Assembly: GCF_038502225.1 (NCBI RefSeq)
Contig: NC_091300.1
Coordinates: 44,217,188 to 44,281,187, forward strand
Direction of reading: 5' to 3'
Source: Cherax quadricarinatus
Taxonomy: Eukaryota; Arthropoda; Malacostraca; Decapoda; Parastacidae
DNA length: 64,000 nucleotides
Shown: positions 38,913 through 50,839 of the stretch, one piece after another
Layout: each line of letters begins with the position of its first letter
Numbering within the stretch: the first letter of the stretch is position 1
Notes under the pieces: generated by a model
The model's database searches: none
What the model was told of the DNA's origin: nothing
Seen by the model: the letters and a program-made list of their open reading frames with translations, nothing else
Position numbers and translations under genes: made by a program

Positions 38913-40290
38913 TAACACCCCCCACCCCCCTGACTCTTACCCCCTACACCTTCGCACTCCCCCACCCCCCCTGACTCTTACCCCCTACACCTTCGCACTC
39001 CCCCACCCCCCTGACTCTTACCCCCTACACCTTCGCACTCCCCCACCCCCCTGACTCTTACCCCCTACACCTTCGCACTCCCCCACCCCCCCTGACTCTT
39101 ACCCCCTACACCTTCGCACTCCCCCACCCCCTGACTCTTACCCCCTACACCTTCGCACTCCCCCACCCCCCTGACTCTTACCCCCTACACCTTCGCACTC
39201 CCCCACCCCCCTGACTCTTACCCCCTACACCTTCGCACTCCCCCACCCCCCCTGACTCTTACCCCCTACACCTTCGCACTCCCCCACCCCCCTGACTCTT
39301 ACCCCCTACACCTTCGCACTCCCCCACCCCCCCTGACTCTTACCCCCTACACCTTCGCACTCCCCCACCCCCCTAACTCTTACCCCCTACACCTTCGCAC
39401 TCCCCCACCCCCCTGACTCTTACCCCCTACACCTTCGCACTCCCCCACCCCCCTGACTCTTACCCCCTACACCTTCGCACTCCCCCACCTCCCCTGACTC
39501 TTACCCCCTACACCTTCGCACTCCCCCACCCCCCCTGACTCTTACCCCCTACACCTTCGCACTCCCCCACCCCCCTGACTCTTACCCCCTACACCTTCGC
39601 ACTCCCCCACCCCCCTGACTCTTACCCCCTACACCTTCGCACTCCCCCACCCCCCTGACTTTTATCCCCTACACCTTCGCACTCCCCCACCCCCCTGACT
39701 CTTACCCCCTACACCTTCGCACTCCCCTACCCCCCTGACTCTTACCCCCTACACCTTCGCACTCCCCCACTCCCCCTGACTCTTACCCCCTACACCTTCG
39801 CACTCCCCCACCCCCCCTGACTCTTACCCCCTACACCTTCGCACTCCCCCACCCCCCCTGACTCTTACCCTCATACACCTTCGCACTCCCCCACCCCCCT
39901 GACTCTTACCCTCATACACCTTCGCACTCCCCCACCCCCCCTGACTCTTACCCCCTACACCTTCGCACTAACCCCTACCTCCCCTGACTCTTACCCTCAT
40001 ACACCTTCACACTCCCCCACCCCCCCGACTCTTACCCCCTACACCTTCGCACTCCCCCACCCCCCTGACTCTTACCCCCTACACCTTCGCACTCCCCCAC
40101 CCCCCTGACTCTTACCCCCTACACCTTCGCACTCCCCCACCCCCCTGACTTTTATCCCCTACACCTTCGCACTCCCCCACCCCCCTGACTCTTACCCCCT
40201 ACACCTTCGCACTCCCCCACCCCCTCTGACTCTTACCCTCATACACCTTCGCACTTCCCTACCTCCCCTGACTCTTACCCTCATACACCT
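38913..40290. repeat. 40 bp C-rich minisatellite, ~34 units
   Basis: The unit is CCCCCTGACTCTTACCCCCT + ACACCTTCGCACTCCCCCAC, 39-41 bp. The last units vary (TACCCTCATACACC). A larger duplication is visible (39640-39720 resembles 40130-40210, both with GACTTTTATCCCC). The minus strand has three to four runs of 5-6 G per unit, favouring G-quadruplexes. Confidence 0.97.
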
Positions 40291-40696
40291 TCGCACTCTC
40301 CTAACCTTAGCACATTCCTGCCCTCGCACATCACTACTCACCGTACTATATGATCCACATGGGTTTAGTGTGTATAATTATTACATAATTATTCCTACTT
40401 TCCCCATCCTTGTTACTGATTTTATGTCCTAACAAACACAGTACCTGAGTCCTCCATCAGCAGGTTAAAAATAATCTGTAAGCAGGACACACCAGTGAAC
40501 GACAAACATTAATTAACAAAGATTAAATGGAAAATATACTCATCAAAATAAGATTATCAATACATAATCAAGATTGTAAAAAAAAAATACGATTTTACTG
40601 TTTAAAAGTATTCATACAAAGTTCGAACATCGTAATATGAATATATGTTTCACTGCGTCAAGTATCAGGGTGATAATTACTCGGTGAGGTTACATT
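40291..40696. other. No gene seen
   Basis: AT-rich spacer; nothing supported. Confidence 0.4.
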
Positions 40697-40862
40697 TGTG
40701 GCTTCCCCGCCCAGGCTGGCTGGTGTCCCCGCCCAGGCCGGCTGGTGTCCCCGCCCAGGCCGGCTGGTGTCCCCGCCCAGGCTGGCTGGTGTCCCCGCTC
40801 AGGCCGGCTGGCGTCCCCGCCCAGGCCGGCTGGCGTCCCCGCTCAGGCCGGCTGCCAGGCCA
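40697..40862. repeat. 22 bp GC-rich minisatellite, ~8 units
   Basis: The unit is GGTGTCCCCGCCCAGGCCGGCT with GCTCAGG variants. It is GC-rich in AT-rich surroundings. The 121-residue frame over it is not considered a gene. Confidence 0.93.
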
Positions 40863-41150
40863 AGTTCTCCCTGATGAGCGGAAATTGCAGTCAACTCACG
40901 TAATTCGCACAATTTCGCCCGAGGACCAACATCATTTACTGACGCTTAAAAATGTCCATTTGTCACGTTTCGCTTCTTCTAACTTTTTAATAACTACTAA
41001 ACGAGGTTAAAAAGCAAATGATTTTTATTCACATTAGAATTATTGAATTTGTGTTTTTGTAAGAGTATTTGATTTGTGTTCGCGTTATAATGATTTTTTT
41101 AACTAGTAAAACTAGGTTTTGTGTGACATATACCGTGGTTTTTGTGTGCA
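40863..41150. other. No gene seen
   Basis: Short unique sequence between two minisatellites. Confidence 0.4.
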
Positions 41151-44100
41151 GATGCTAGTGATGTGGTCATGGTGATGTGGTCGTGGTGATGTAGTCATGG
41201 TGATGTAGTCATGGTGATGTAGTCGTGGTGATGTAGTCGTGGTGATGTGGTCGTGGTGATGTAGTCATGGTGATGTGGTCATGGTGATGTAGTCATGGTG
41301 ATGTAGTCGTGGTGATGTGGTCATGGTGATGTGGTCATGGTGATGTGGTCGTGGTGATGTGGTCATGGTGATGTAATCGTGGTGACGTGGTCATGGTGAT
41401 GTAGTCATGGTGATGTGGTCATGGTGATGTAGTCGTGGTGACGTGGTCATGGTGATGTAGTCATGGTGATGTGGTCATGGTGATGTGGTCGTGGTGATGT
41501 GGTCATGGTGATGTAATCGTGGTGACGTGGTCATGGTGATGTAGTCATGGTGATGTGGTCATGGTGATGTAGTCGTGGTGATGTGGTCATGGTGATGTAG
41601 TCATGGTGATGTAGTCATGGTGATGTGGTCATGGTGATGTAGTCGTGGTGACGTGGTCATGGTGATGTAGTCATGGTGATGTGGTCATGGTGATGTAGTC
41701 GTGGTGATGTGGTCATGGTGATGTAGTCATGGTGATGTAGTCGTGGTGATGTGGTCATGGTGATGTAGTCATGGTGATGTGGTCATTATGATGTAGTCGT
41801 GGTGATGTGGTCATGGTGATGTAGTCATGGTGATGTGGTCATGGTGATGTAGTCATGGTGATGTGGTCATGGTGATGTAGTCGTGGTGATGTGGTCATGG
41901 TGATGTAGTCATGGTGATGTAGTCGTGGTGATGTGGTCATGGTGATGTAGTCATGGTGATGTAGTCGTGGTGATGTGGTCATGGTGATGTAGTCGTGGTG
42001 ATGTGGTCATGGTGATGTAGTCATGGTGATGTAGTCGTGGTGATGTGGTCATGGTGATGTAGTCGTGGTGATGTGATCATGGTGATGTAGTCGTGGTGAC
42101 GTGGTCATGGTGATGTAGTCATGGTGATGTGGTCATGGTGATGTAGTCGTGGTGATGTGGTCATGGCGATGTAATCATGGTGATGTGGTCATGGTGATGT
42201 AGTCATGGTGATGTGGTCATGGTGATGTAGTCGTGGTGATGTGGTCATGGTGATGTAGTCATGGTGATGTAGTCGTGGTGATGTGGTCATGGTGATGTAG
42301 TCGTGGTGATGTGGTCATGGTGATGTAGTCATGGTGATGTAGTCGTGGTGATGTGGTCATGGTGATGTAGTCGTGGTGATGTGGTCATGGTGATGTAGTC
42401 ATGGTGATGTAGTCGTGGTGATGTGGTCATGGTGATGTAGTCGTGGTGATGTGGTCATGGTGATGTAGTCGTGGTGATGTGGTCGTGGTGATGTAGTCGT
42501 GGTGATGTGGTCATGGTGATGTAGTCGTGGTGATGTGGTCATGGTGATGTGGTCGTGGTGATGTAGTCGTGGTGATGTGGTCATGGTGATGTAGTCGTGG
42601 TGATGTGGTCATGGTGATGTAGTCATGGTGATGTAGTCGTGATGTGGTCATGGTGATGTAGTCGTGGTGATGTGGTCATGGTGATGTAGTCATGGTGATG
42701 TAGTCGTGGTGATGTGGTCATGGTGATGTAGTCGTGGTGATGTGGTCATGGTGATGTAGTCGTGGTGATGTGGTCATGGTGATGTGGTCGTGGTGATGTA
42801 GTCGTGGTGATGTGGTCATGGTGATGTAGTCGTGGTGATGTGGTCATGGTGATGTGGTCGTGGTGATGTAGTCGTGGTGATGTGGTCATGGTGATGTAGT
42901 CGTGGTGATGTGGTCATGGTGATGTAGTCGTGGTGATGTGGTCATGGTGATGTAGTCGTGGTGATGTAGTCGTGGTGATGTGGTCATGGTGATGTAGTCG
43001 TGGTGATGTAGTCGTGGTGATGCAGTCGTGGTGATGTGGTCATGGTGATGTAGTCGTGGTGATGTGGTCATGGTGATGTAGTCGTGGTGATGTAGTCGTG
43101 GTGATGTAGTCGTGGTGATGTGGTCATGGTGATGTAGTCGTGGTGATGTGGTCGTGGTGATGTGGTCGTGGTGATGTGGTCGTGGTGATGTGGCCATGGT
43201 GATGTAGTCGTGGTGATGTGGTCGTGGTGTAGTCGTGGTGATGTGGTCGTGGTGATGTGGTCGTGGTGATGTGGTCGTAGTGATGTAGTCGTGGTGATGT
43301 AGTCGTGGTGATGTCGTGGTGATGTAGTCGTGGTGATGTGGTCATGGTGATGTAGTCATGGTGATGTGGTCGTGGTGATGTGGTCGTAGTGATGTAGTCG
43401 TGATGTGGTCATGGTGATGTAGTCGTGATAATATGGTCGTGGTGATGTGGTCGTGGTGATGTGGTCATGGTGATGTAGTCGAGGTGATGTAGTCGTGGTG
43501 ATGTGGTCGTGGGGGTGTAGTCGTGGTGATGTGGTCGTGGTGATGTAGTCGTGGTGATGTGGTCATGGTGATGTAGTCGTGATGTGGTCGTGGTGATGTA
43601 GTCGTGGTGATGTAGTCGTGGTGATGTGGTCGTGGTGATGTAGTCGTGGTGATGTGGTCGTGGTGATGTGGTCGTGGTGATGTGGTCGTGGTGATGTAGT
43701 CGTAGTGATGTAGTCGTGATGTGGTCATGGTGATGTAGTCGTGGTGATGTGGTCGTAGTGATGTAGTCGTGGTGATGTGGTCGTGGTGTAGTCGTGGTGA
43801 TGTGGTCGTGGTGATGTGGTCGTGGTGATGTAGTCGTAGTGATGTAGTCGTGGTGATGTGGTCGTGATGTAGTCGTGGTGATGTGGTCGTAGTGATGTAG
43901 TCGTGGTGATGTGGTTGTGGTGATGTAGTCGTGATGTGGTCGTGGTGATGTAGTCGTGGTGATGTGGTCGTGGTGATGTAGTCGTGGTGATGTGGTCGTG
44001 GTGATGTGGTCGTGGTGATGTGGTCATGGTGATGTAGTCGTGGTGATGTAGTCGTGGTGATGTGGTCGTGGTGTAGTCGTGGTGATGTGGTCGTGGTGAT

Positions 44101-44165
44101 GTGGTCATGGTGATGTAGTCGTGGTGATGTGGTCGTGATGTGGTCGTGGTGATGTGGTCGTAGTC
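41151..44165. repeat. 15 bp minisatellite, ~200 units (3 kb)
   Basis: The unit is GTCGTGGTGATGTAG with G/A choices (GTCATGGTGATGTGG). Higher-order blocks repeat, such as 41380-41460 against 41520-41590. Variant frequency changes along the array: CATGG dominates at the left and CGTGG at the right, with shortened units (GTCGTGATGTGG) after 43300. Minus frames (HHHDYITTTTSPR type) are artefacts of the 15 bp period. Confidence 0.97.
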
Positions 44166-44470
44166 TTAATGATGCTCTGCTAGTGATATATTTATAGTGA
44201 TGTGGTCGTGGTAGCGATGTTGTCGTTAGGATGTGGCTTTAGTTGTGATTTAGTCGTGGTTATGTTTTCGTGGGTGTGATGTGGCTGTGGGAGTAGTGTG
44301 ACCCTGAGTGTGATGTGGCCGGTTCTGTGATGTGGCCGTGTTTGTGATATAGTAGTGTCTGTGATGTGGTCATGTCTGTGATGTGGCCATGTCTGTGATG
44401 TGGTTGTGTGTGTGATTTGGTGGCATCTGTGATGTGGTCGTGGCTGTTATGACATGGTCGTGCTGAGGGT
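44166..44470. repeat. Degenerate flank of the 15 bp array
   Basis: Units lengthen and decay: GTGATGTGGCCATGTCTGTG, GTGATGTGGTTGTGTGTGTG and others with an ~18-21 base spacing. Probably an older part of the same array. Confidence 0.6.
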
Positions 44471-45366
44471 GGTAGGCCTGGCACCTGGTCCACACCACTT
44501 GTGAAGGTGACAAGTCTGGCACCCAGTACACACAACAGTGCCAACACTTGTCATCAATACGAGGGTGGGCGTATATACTTCCTTGGCTGGCTACCAAGGA
44601 ATCCTTCACTCCCAGATTGCATCTCTCTCATTGTCCTCTTTACACCCAGTCATTCACGGTAATATGACTGCTATTTACTTTAGAAAACTGTTGGCGACAT
44701 CTTTACAAGGAAAGAGACGGCAGTTCCACTCAATCCCTTTTATCAATAATGTTTTTAATTTCCAGTGGTTATTGGATTCGATTGTTTGTTTTACACTGTG
44801 TAAAACTCTTAGCACCACTTTATTTAATGAATTTACAGCAGTGGGCTCTACCCTGCTGGGTAAGTTTTAGTGGGTCAAAACTCTCAGGGGAAAGTGAGGT
44901 TATATCGTCTTTGCTCAGCGGAACACAACGAAGATGACTGAGTGGAATTCAAATGGTGTACTGCCAATCCTAGTGAAGAACAGACAGGTTACAGAACAAG
45001 TCTTTATGCTGACAATGGTTCATTCTTTGTAGAGGTTTATAAAGCTCTGTATAGAACGAAACTCTGTCCCAATATAAGCTTGTTCTGCAGCCTGTGTTTT
45101 ATCTAGATAATAGTTAAGGATGGTGTGCTGGCGGCTATGTTCATGATATCTGGCTGGAAATTCTGAAAACGATTGACATGAGAGACCCAAAAATGATAAT
45201 AGTGTTGGTAGCTCTTGTGGTAGAGCATTGGCTTCAATTTATTTATAATGACTATTATTATACTTACAGTGCGAAAATGTCACTGGTGTGTGAGGGAGGG
45301 TCCAGTTGCCTGCTGAACGAGATTATTATGAAATCAGACTCCACAGCATTTCACTGTCATACATAA
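44471..45366. other. No gene supported
   Basis: A 110-residue plus frame at 44538-44870 lacks recognisable features. A tRNA D-arm-like string (TAGCTCTTGTGGTAGAGC) lies at 45208-45225 without an acceptable T arm. Confidence 0.4.
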
Positions 45367-45735
45367 GTCGTACCGAATAGGTAAAATTGGTCAGTTAGCA
45401 AGAACTCATTTAAAATTAAGTCCTTTCTAAAATTTTCCATTATACGTTTAAAGATATTTTTTTCATTTACATCACTGTAAAAATTAATAATTTTGCACAA
45501 AAAGAACCTTAGAAAACTTACCTAACCTTATTATAATAAGCGCAATTTAATTTAGCCTAATCCAGCTAAATATTTTTTAGATAATTTTACAATAATTTAA
45601 TAATAAACACAATGAAATACGTGTATATTTTTTCGTTAGGTTCAGAATGATTTTTACGAAATTATTGCATAGACAAATATTCGCTTGCCTTACTCGGCAA
45701 GAAGAGCGTTGCAAGTTTTACCTATTCGGCACGAT
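45367..45735 (+). mobile_element. Complete MITE-like element, ~370 bp, 15 bp terminal inverted repeats
   Basis: Ends GTCGTACCGAATAGG (45367-45381) and CCTATTCGGCACGAT (45721-45735) are inverted repeats with one or two mismatches. The interior is AT-rich and non-coding. Other copies are at 6301-6520 with 8719-8883 (split), 6146-6195 and 45780-45944. Copies repeatedly abut (TA)n tracts, suggesting TA-rich targets. Superfamily not assigned. Confidence 0.75.
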
Positions 45736-45738
45736 ATT

Positions 45739-45779
<41 letters not shown>
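45739..45779. repeat. (TA)n microsatellite
   Basis: TA tract between two oppositely oriented MITE-like copies. Confidence 0.95.
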
Positions 45780-45780
<1 letters not shown>

Positions 45781-45944
45781 GATGTTAAGTTTTCTAAGGT
45801 TCTTTTGATACAAAATTATTAATTTTTGCATTGACGTAAGTGAAAAAAAAATATATCTTTAAATTTATGAGAGAAAATTTTAGAAAGGACTTAATTTTAA
45901 ATGAGTTCTTGCTAACTGAGCAATTTTATCTATTCGCCACGACA
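45780..45944 (-). mobile_element. MITE-like element, partial minus copy
   Basis: ACTTAATTTTAAATGAGTTC and TATTCGCCACGAC at the right end match the left part of the 45367 element in inverted orientation. Confidence 0.7.
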
Positions 45945-46314
45945 TATATAAATGTATCAGTAATACAAAACAAAATATTATTATGCCATTTCGAGATTAA
46001 ACGTGGCAACATGGCACCTATTAACTCCAGTAACAGTGCCAATCTTCTTGAAGTGTTGGCACTGTCAGTGTTTTGGTAATCGACCTTCTTCGAAGTGCAA
46101 CACAAAAGTCCTGAAATTTCGAGGTGGATTAGAAGGGATTTTCGAAAGTTATCTCATAGAAACCAGTTTTGGGAATGGTCTACATAAAATTAAGCGGACG
46201 GCACCTGCACTTATTGTTAACCACTTTGAAGCCGATCGGATAAGGCAGTCTAAAGTTAAATGTGTGTTATATCAAGGGCTAGAAGGAAGCCCTTATTATT
46301 TTCAATAAGGCAGA
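45945..46314. other. No gene seen
   Basis: A 101-residue plus frame (46003-46308) shows no recognisable domain and is not called. Confidence 0.35.
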
Positions 46315-46472
46315 GTAATTGGTTGAGAAAATGATATTCCATCCACCTTGCTAAAAGAACAATGGATTGAGGGAGAAATACACTATCCACCTCATTACCA
46401 GTGAAATGGTAGATGAATGGTTCAGAGAACCAACATGTTGATAAATCAGACACATGTGCAACTCTTGGGTAT

Positions 46473-46524
46473 CTTTATTGAGGAAACGTTTCGCCACACA
46501 GTGGCTTCATCAGTCCATACGTAG
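46473..46524 (-). ncRNA. Hammerhead ribozyme motif, family A
   Basis: Minus strand CTACGTATGGA, core CTGATGA, GCCAC-TGT-GTGGC, GAAACGTT, TCCTCAATAAAG. Proximal stem I GGA/TCC intact. Confidence 0.7.
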
Positions 46525-47059
46525 GAGAAACTTGAAGAACAGGAGGAGAATGAGGTAATCAGTCCCTCAACCTTGAGTCGATGTGTTCAGTCCATCAATC
46601 TTGAGTAGAATACGGCATATCAGCGGAGAAGCAGCTTATAAACCGAATGGCAGGAGAGGTGCAGCAGTCATAGGTCGTGTCACATTTGTTCAATGTGGAA
46701 GTAGGTCGTGCCCAAGAATTAGGCAAGCGAAGAATTCCTAAGTATTAAGATCTCAAGAACAAGAACCCCATCAACATGTCGGTTCTCTGAATCATTCATC
46801 TACAAATCTGTCAGACACTGCAACTTCTTGGAATCTTAATACTTAGGAATTCTTCGCTTGCCTAATTCTTGGGCACGACCTACTTCCACATTGAACAAAT
46901 GTGACACGACCTATGACTGCTGCACCTCTCCTGCCATACGGTTTATAAGCTGCTTCTCCGCTGATATGCCGTATTCTATTCAAGATTGATGTACTGAACA
47001 CATCGACTCAAGGTTGAGGGACTGATTACCTCATTCTCCTCCTGTTCCTCAAGTTTCTC

Positions 47060-47111
47060 CTACGTATGGACTGATGAAGCCACTGTGTGGCGAAACGTTT
47101 CCTCAATAAAG
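47060..47111 (+). ncRNA. Hammerhead ribozyme motif, family A
   Basis: Core at 47071-47077. Same sequence as the 46473 copy, on the plus arm. Confidence 0.7.
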
Positions 47112-47310
47112 ATACCCAAGAGTTGCACATGTGTCTAATTTATCACCAGTGAAATGGGTTGAGAGATGCACCATCACGTCTCACTACTCACTACCAATGT
47201 AATGGGTTGAGAAAGAGAGAGATGAACAATCCACCTCATTACTCACTACCAGAATAATGGGTTGAGAAAGAGTTACACCATCCACCTCACTACTCAAACC
47301 CACTTAACTA

Positions 47311-49190
47311 GGTACTCAACACTCGGTCATTTTCATAACAACAAATTGAAGACGGGGTAGTGCATACTGTCTTTCACACTAAAACAATTTATTAATATTT
47401 CATTACTTATTATACAAGCATTCTTGGTTACTGAGAAAGGGATCTGATACTAAGATGGGGAATGGATAATATACTAATTAGCTCACGATACGGAATATCC
47501 ACTTACTCCAATTATAACAGAGTCCACCATCCCCAGGGAATATAATCAAGGGTGCAGCTCCCACAGGAAAGTATCACCTCTCCAACCCAGAGAGACAACA
47601 ATGCTCTTGCTTTCAGGAGAAACTAGCCACAAAATTTCTATCTCTGCGGCCTGACAGAGTCTGGCCACCGGATCTCTTCTCATCTACTTTCCTTGAACTA
47701 ATAAAGGCGCTCAACACCCTTCATAACTACTGGCTAAAGAGTTCAACTCTGGTGGGAAACTCACCACCTAGTCTCCATGGAGCGAAGACATTTTTCTGAG
47801 GGAGTTAAGGAGTGAAGATTAGCAGCCGAGACTCGTGTCTCAAGGAAGACGAGAACACAGTACTTAACACTGTGCTGGCTGCTGCACAAAATTTTTAAGA
47901 GGTTACTAAATTAAAAATCCTATAAAAATGTACTCTTAGGGAAAACATTTAACTTTGTGATGTTTAAGCTCAACTTGATAAAAAAAAATTAATAAAATAG
48001 GAAAACTGGTACGTAAAAAGCCGAAAATAAATGAAAAAAAAAAAAAATTAGAATAAAGGTACACCAGCGCTTAAGTGACTGACGCCGACCAGACGTATTG
48101 TCTATTTATTACATGGAAATCAATTTATTTAATAAAAGCGGAAATTTAAAATTAAACCTTTTTTTAATACTGTCCATCAAAACTGAAAGTTTGAAGCCTA
48201 CCAGTAAAGGCATTTAACAGGTAATATCTCTAAATCCAAAAAGGACAAGTTCTGTTTTTAAGACTTTCATTAAAATTTCAAATATGCAAGTAAAGAGTGT
48301 TAATTCATCAGTGTTAATATCTGGAAGCCAGTAAGACGAGACACTCTTAGTTATTGAACTAAATTCGTTATCTTAATTTATTAAATAAAATTGTGAAATT
48401 TAGACTTATACAGTCCAATAACAGTGCTAGCCTTGCTTTCTGAAAACACACACAGGACTAAAAGTTTGAAACCAGTCAGAAGCGGCATTACAACAAATCC
48501 AAGTTTTATAAAAATATATTAGTGCATTAATAATGTTCCTTCATACACACTAAACTGATAGATATTATCCTGTCCGTATGATGAATCAGCCATTAAATAT
48601 TACAGCTGTTCAAAAGTGTTAGACTCCAATATATTTAGCGTGATTTAACGTCAATCAAAATTTCACACTATTTTACTCATATAAATTGGCAGCCTTGCAC
48701 CTGCACACTTGAATTTCACTCTCCGTCTTCCTCGAATTAGGAGGCACCAGTTTTTTTTTTTTTTTTAAGTTTTAATCTATGCTGTAGAAGGATGTAGGAT
48801 TATTGAAGCCATTGCAGGATGCTGGGAACGGGTTCAATAACTTTGGCCACAGGACAAATGCCCAAGTTAAGTGTTCCTTGAATCTTAGTTACTGGTTACA
48901 AATGTTGAAAATCTGAAGCTGATTGTATGAGGCCTTCTTGCGTTATCAGCTAAATGAAAAGGAAAAGTTAAAAAAAAATCTGGTAATTTTAAATGGTGCC
49001 CTCTTCGGGGATACCTAATAACCTGGCGGATGTATTTCGTGTCTCATAAGAACATAAATGCGAAAATGTTAATTTTTTCTTTTACTTTGGTAGTTCTTTT
49101 GACGATTTCAAAACTTTTCTTACCTTGATCTGTCGTGTCACAAGGCAGACGTGAGGGTCTCTTGCCTTCACACCTCTCTTGTCAGACGAA
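47311..49190. other. No gene seen
   Basis: AT-rich, intron- or intergenic-like sequence; no frame or RNA gene supported. Confidence 0.4.
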
Positions 49191-49710
49191 GATTGGCGGG
49201 AGGGGGGGGGGGAAGGGTAGAAGCTGGTGACGCAGGGGAAGACTCGTGTCCCAGCAGGTAGATTAAGGGGAAATCATGTCCCTGTGCCCAATTTACCAAA
49301 AGGCAGGGTTAGGGGATTAATCCCCTTGCACCAACCTTCTCATAAGAAAGGTTTGAGGGGGAATAATGATCTTGCGTTCACATTTCCGAAACGCAAATAT
49401 GGGTAACTCACGTCCTCAGCACATGCCTTGTCACAAGACCGGTGTGTAGTACTAATGATCCCTCAACCGTGTTGTCAGGAGGCAGGTGAGACTCATTCCC
49501 CTGCTCACGCCTTGTCAGAAGGAAGGTGTGGGGACTCACACTTCTACATGTACCTATCAGAAAGTGGGTGAGGCAGAACTGAAGCCTCCACACCTGCCTT
49601 TCAGGAGACAGGTGTAGAGAACTCATGCACCAGCACCTGCCTTTCAGGAGGCGTGTGTGGAAACTTATACCTCCTCACCCACCTTCCAGGCGGCAGGTAT
49701 GGAGGATTCA
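49191..49710. repeat. Degenerate ~45-50 bp repeat (CACCTGCCTTTCAGGAGGCAG type)
   Basis: Variants such as CACCTGCCTTTCAGGAGAC, CACCTGCCTTTCAGGAGGCG and CACGCCTTGTCAGAAGGAAG, each followed by GTGTGGGGACTCA-like text, recur about every 45-50 bases. Old minisatellite. Confidence 0.6.
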
Positions 49711-50640
49711 CCCTTACCTCTGGGAAAAGAGATGATATTTTACACTAGATTTTTGAAGACCAACATCTTTTCAGGAAGTAAGATGCCATTACACACACGA
49801 GAATTGTGAGGAAAAAATAAGTTGGCCAGTGCATTTATTTCAGAGCGATTGTGTCAATGGAAGTGATGTAGGTCGCTCTCCTGTGGGATTCTCTTGTGTT
49901 TACGGATGTGGTGCTCTGATTCTGTCTGGAGGCGCAGGTGGCTGGTAGGTGATATAATGCTCTGATATTGCCTGGAAATCCCGGTGGCTGGTAGGTGATG
50001 TTGGAACCAAGGCTCCTAGGTCGGTAACTTGATTCCTGGTTCTCTGAGTGGATGTGTCATTCTTTCTGCTATTCAGTATATTCCCTTCAAGGGAGGTTCA
50101 TTGATGCTGGTGATTGTTCTTGATTTAAGAAGGAATGGTACCTGTCCTCAAATTTCTTGAATCGACACGACATGCTTTCCATTCCCCAAAGATGCTGTAT
50201 GATCTCGACAGGTTTAGTGCTTCCCCATGAATGCAATAAGATCATTCATTTCATTTTGTTTGTTCATTGCCTTTTTATAGGTGATACCTGTCTTGTTTTA
50301 TTTTTACTATAGTCTGTCAACATACGGTTAAGTAAAATGTTTACGACCCATTCCTGTAAAGTGGCCTTCAGCCTAATGTGTGAGGTTTAAGGATATTTTT
50401 ATTGAAATCGCTGAAATGTCTCATCTTCAGCCCTTAAATGTCAACTATGATCGCCTCCGCTTTCATTTAGGATTTATCATTCGTGTGTATGTGTGTTTAG
50501 TTGTAATATAATATGATTAAAGTTTAGGTAATGTAGCTTACCTCATTTGAATTTTTGTGTGTGTGTGTGTGACTGTTCTTCTTCAATCTTATGTTTTCAA
50601 GAAGTAGACTCGGATCTTCCCTGAAGATTCAACTATAGTC
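49711..50640. other. No gene seen
   Basis: Unique-looking sequence with a short (GT)n near 50556-50571. Nothing else supported. Confidence 0.4.
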
Positions 50641-50649
50641 CCTCAAGAA

Positions 50650-50805
50650 CTATGGTTCCCAGGCCCCCGAAAAGGTCCCCAGGCCCCAGAAAAGGTCTCC
50701 AGGCCCTAGGAAAGGTCCCAAGGCCCCAGAAAAGGTCCCCATGCCCCAGAAAAGGTCCCCAGGCCCCGAAAAGGTCCCCAGACCCCAGAAAAGGTCCCCA
50801 GGCCC
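50650..50805. repeat. 20 bp minisatellite, ~7.5 units
   Basis: The unit is AGGCCCCAGAAAAGGTCCCC. Confidence 0.93.
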
Positions 50806-50839
50806 TGTTGAGAACCTACTTCCTCTAAGGAAAAAACAT

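Larger units (their letters stand above)
46410..47144. mobile_element. PLE-derived family A element; TSD ACCAGTGAAATGG
   Basis: The 13 bp TSD lies at 46397-46409 and 47145-47157. One complete minus unit is followed head-to-head by one complete plus unit. The left end has the hairpin extension (TAGATGAATGGTTCAGAGAA); the right ends GTGTCTAATTTATC. The arms are near-identical inverted copies (for example GCAGCTTATAAACC against GGTTTATAAGCTGC). This is the cleanest family A copy. Confidence 0.92.
46315..47310. repeat. Degenerate ~55-60 bp tandem repeat, interrupted by the 46410-47144 element
   Basis: Units share TAATGGGTTGAGAAAGAGAG and CCATCCACCTCATTACTCAC. Pieces occur before 46409 and after 47145. 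Confidence 0.6.

Noticed and set aside
40645..41010. 121-residue frame with Pro/Gly/Trp-rich repeats
   Set aside because: Follows the 22 bp GC-rich minisatellite; unrelated sequence on both sides.
42399..44108. His/Thr-rich frames (HHHDYITTTTSPR type)
   Set aside because: Product of a 15 bp tandem repeat without stops.
45195..45240. tRNA-like D arm (GCTC-TTGTGGTA-GAGC)
   Set aside because: No matching anticodon arm, T arm or acceptor stem could be placed; at best a tRNA-derived scrap.
46003..46308. 101-residue plus frame
   Set aside because: No domain, signal or homology recognised; length is within chance expectation.
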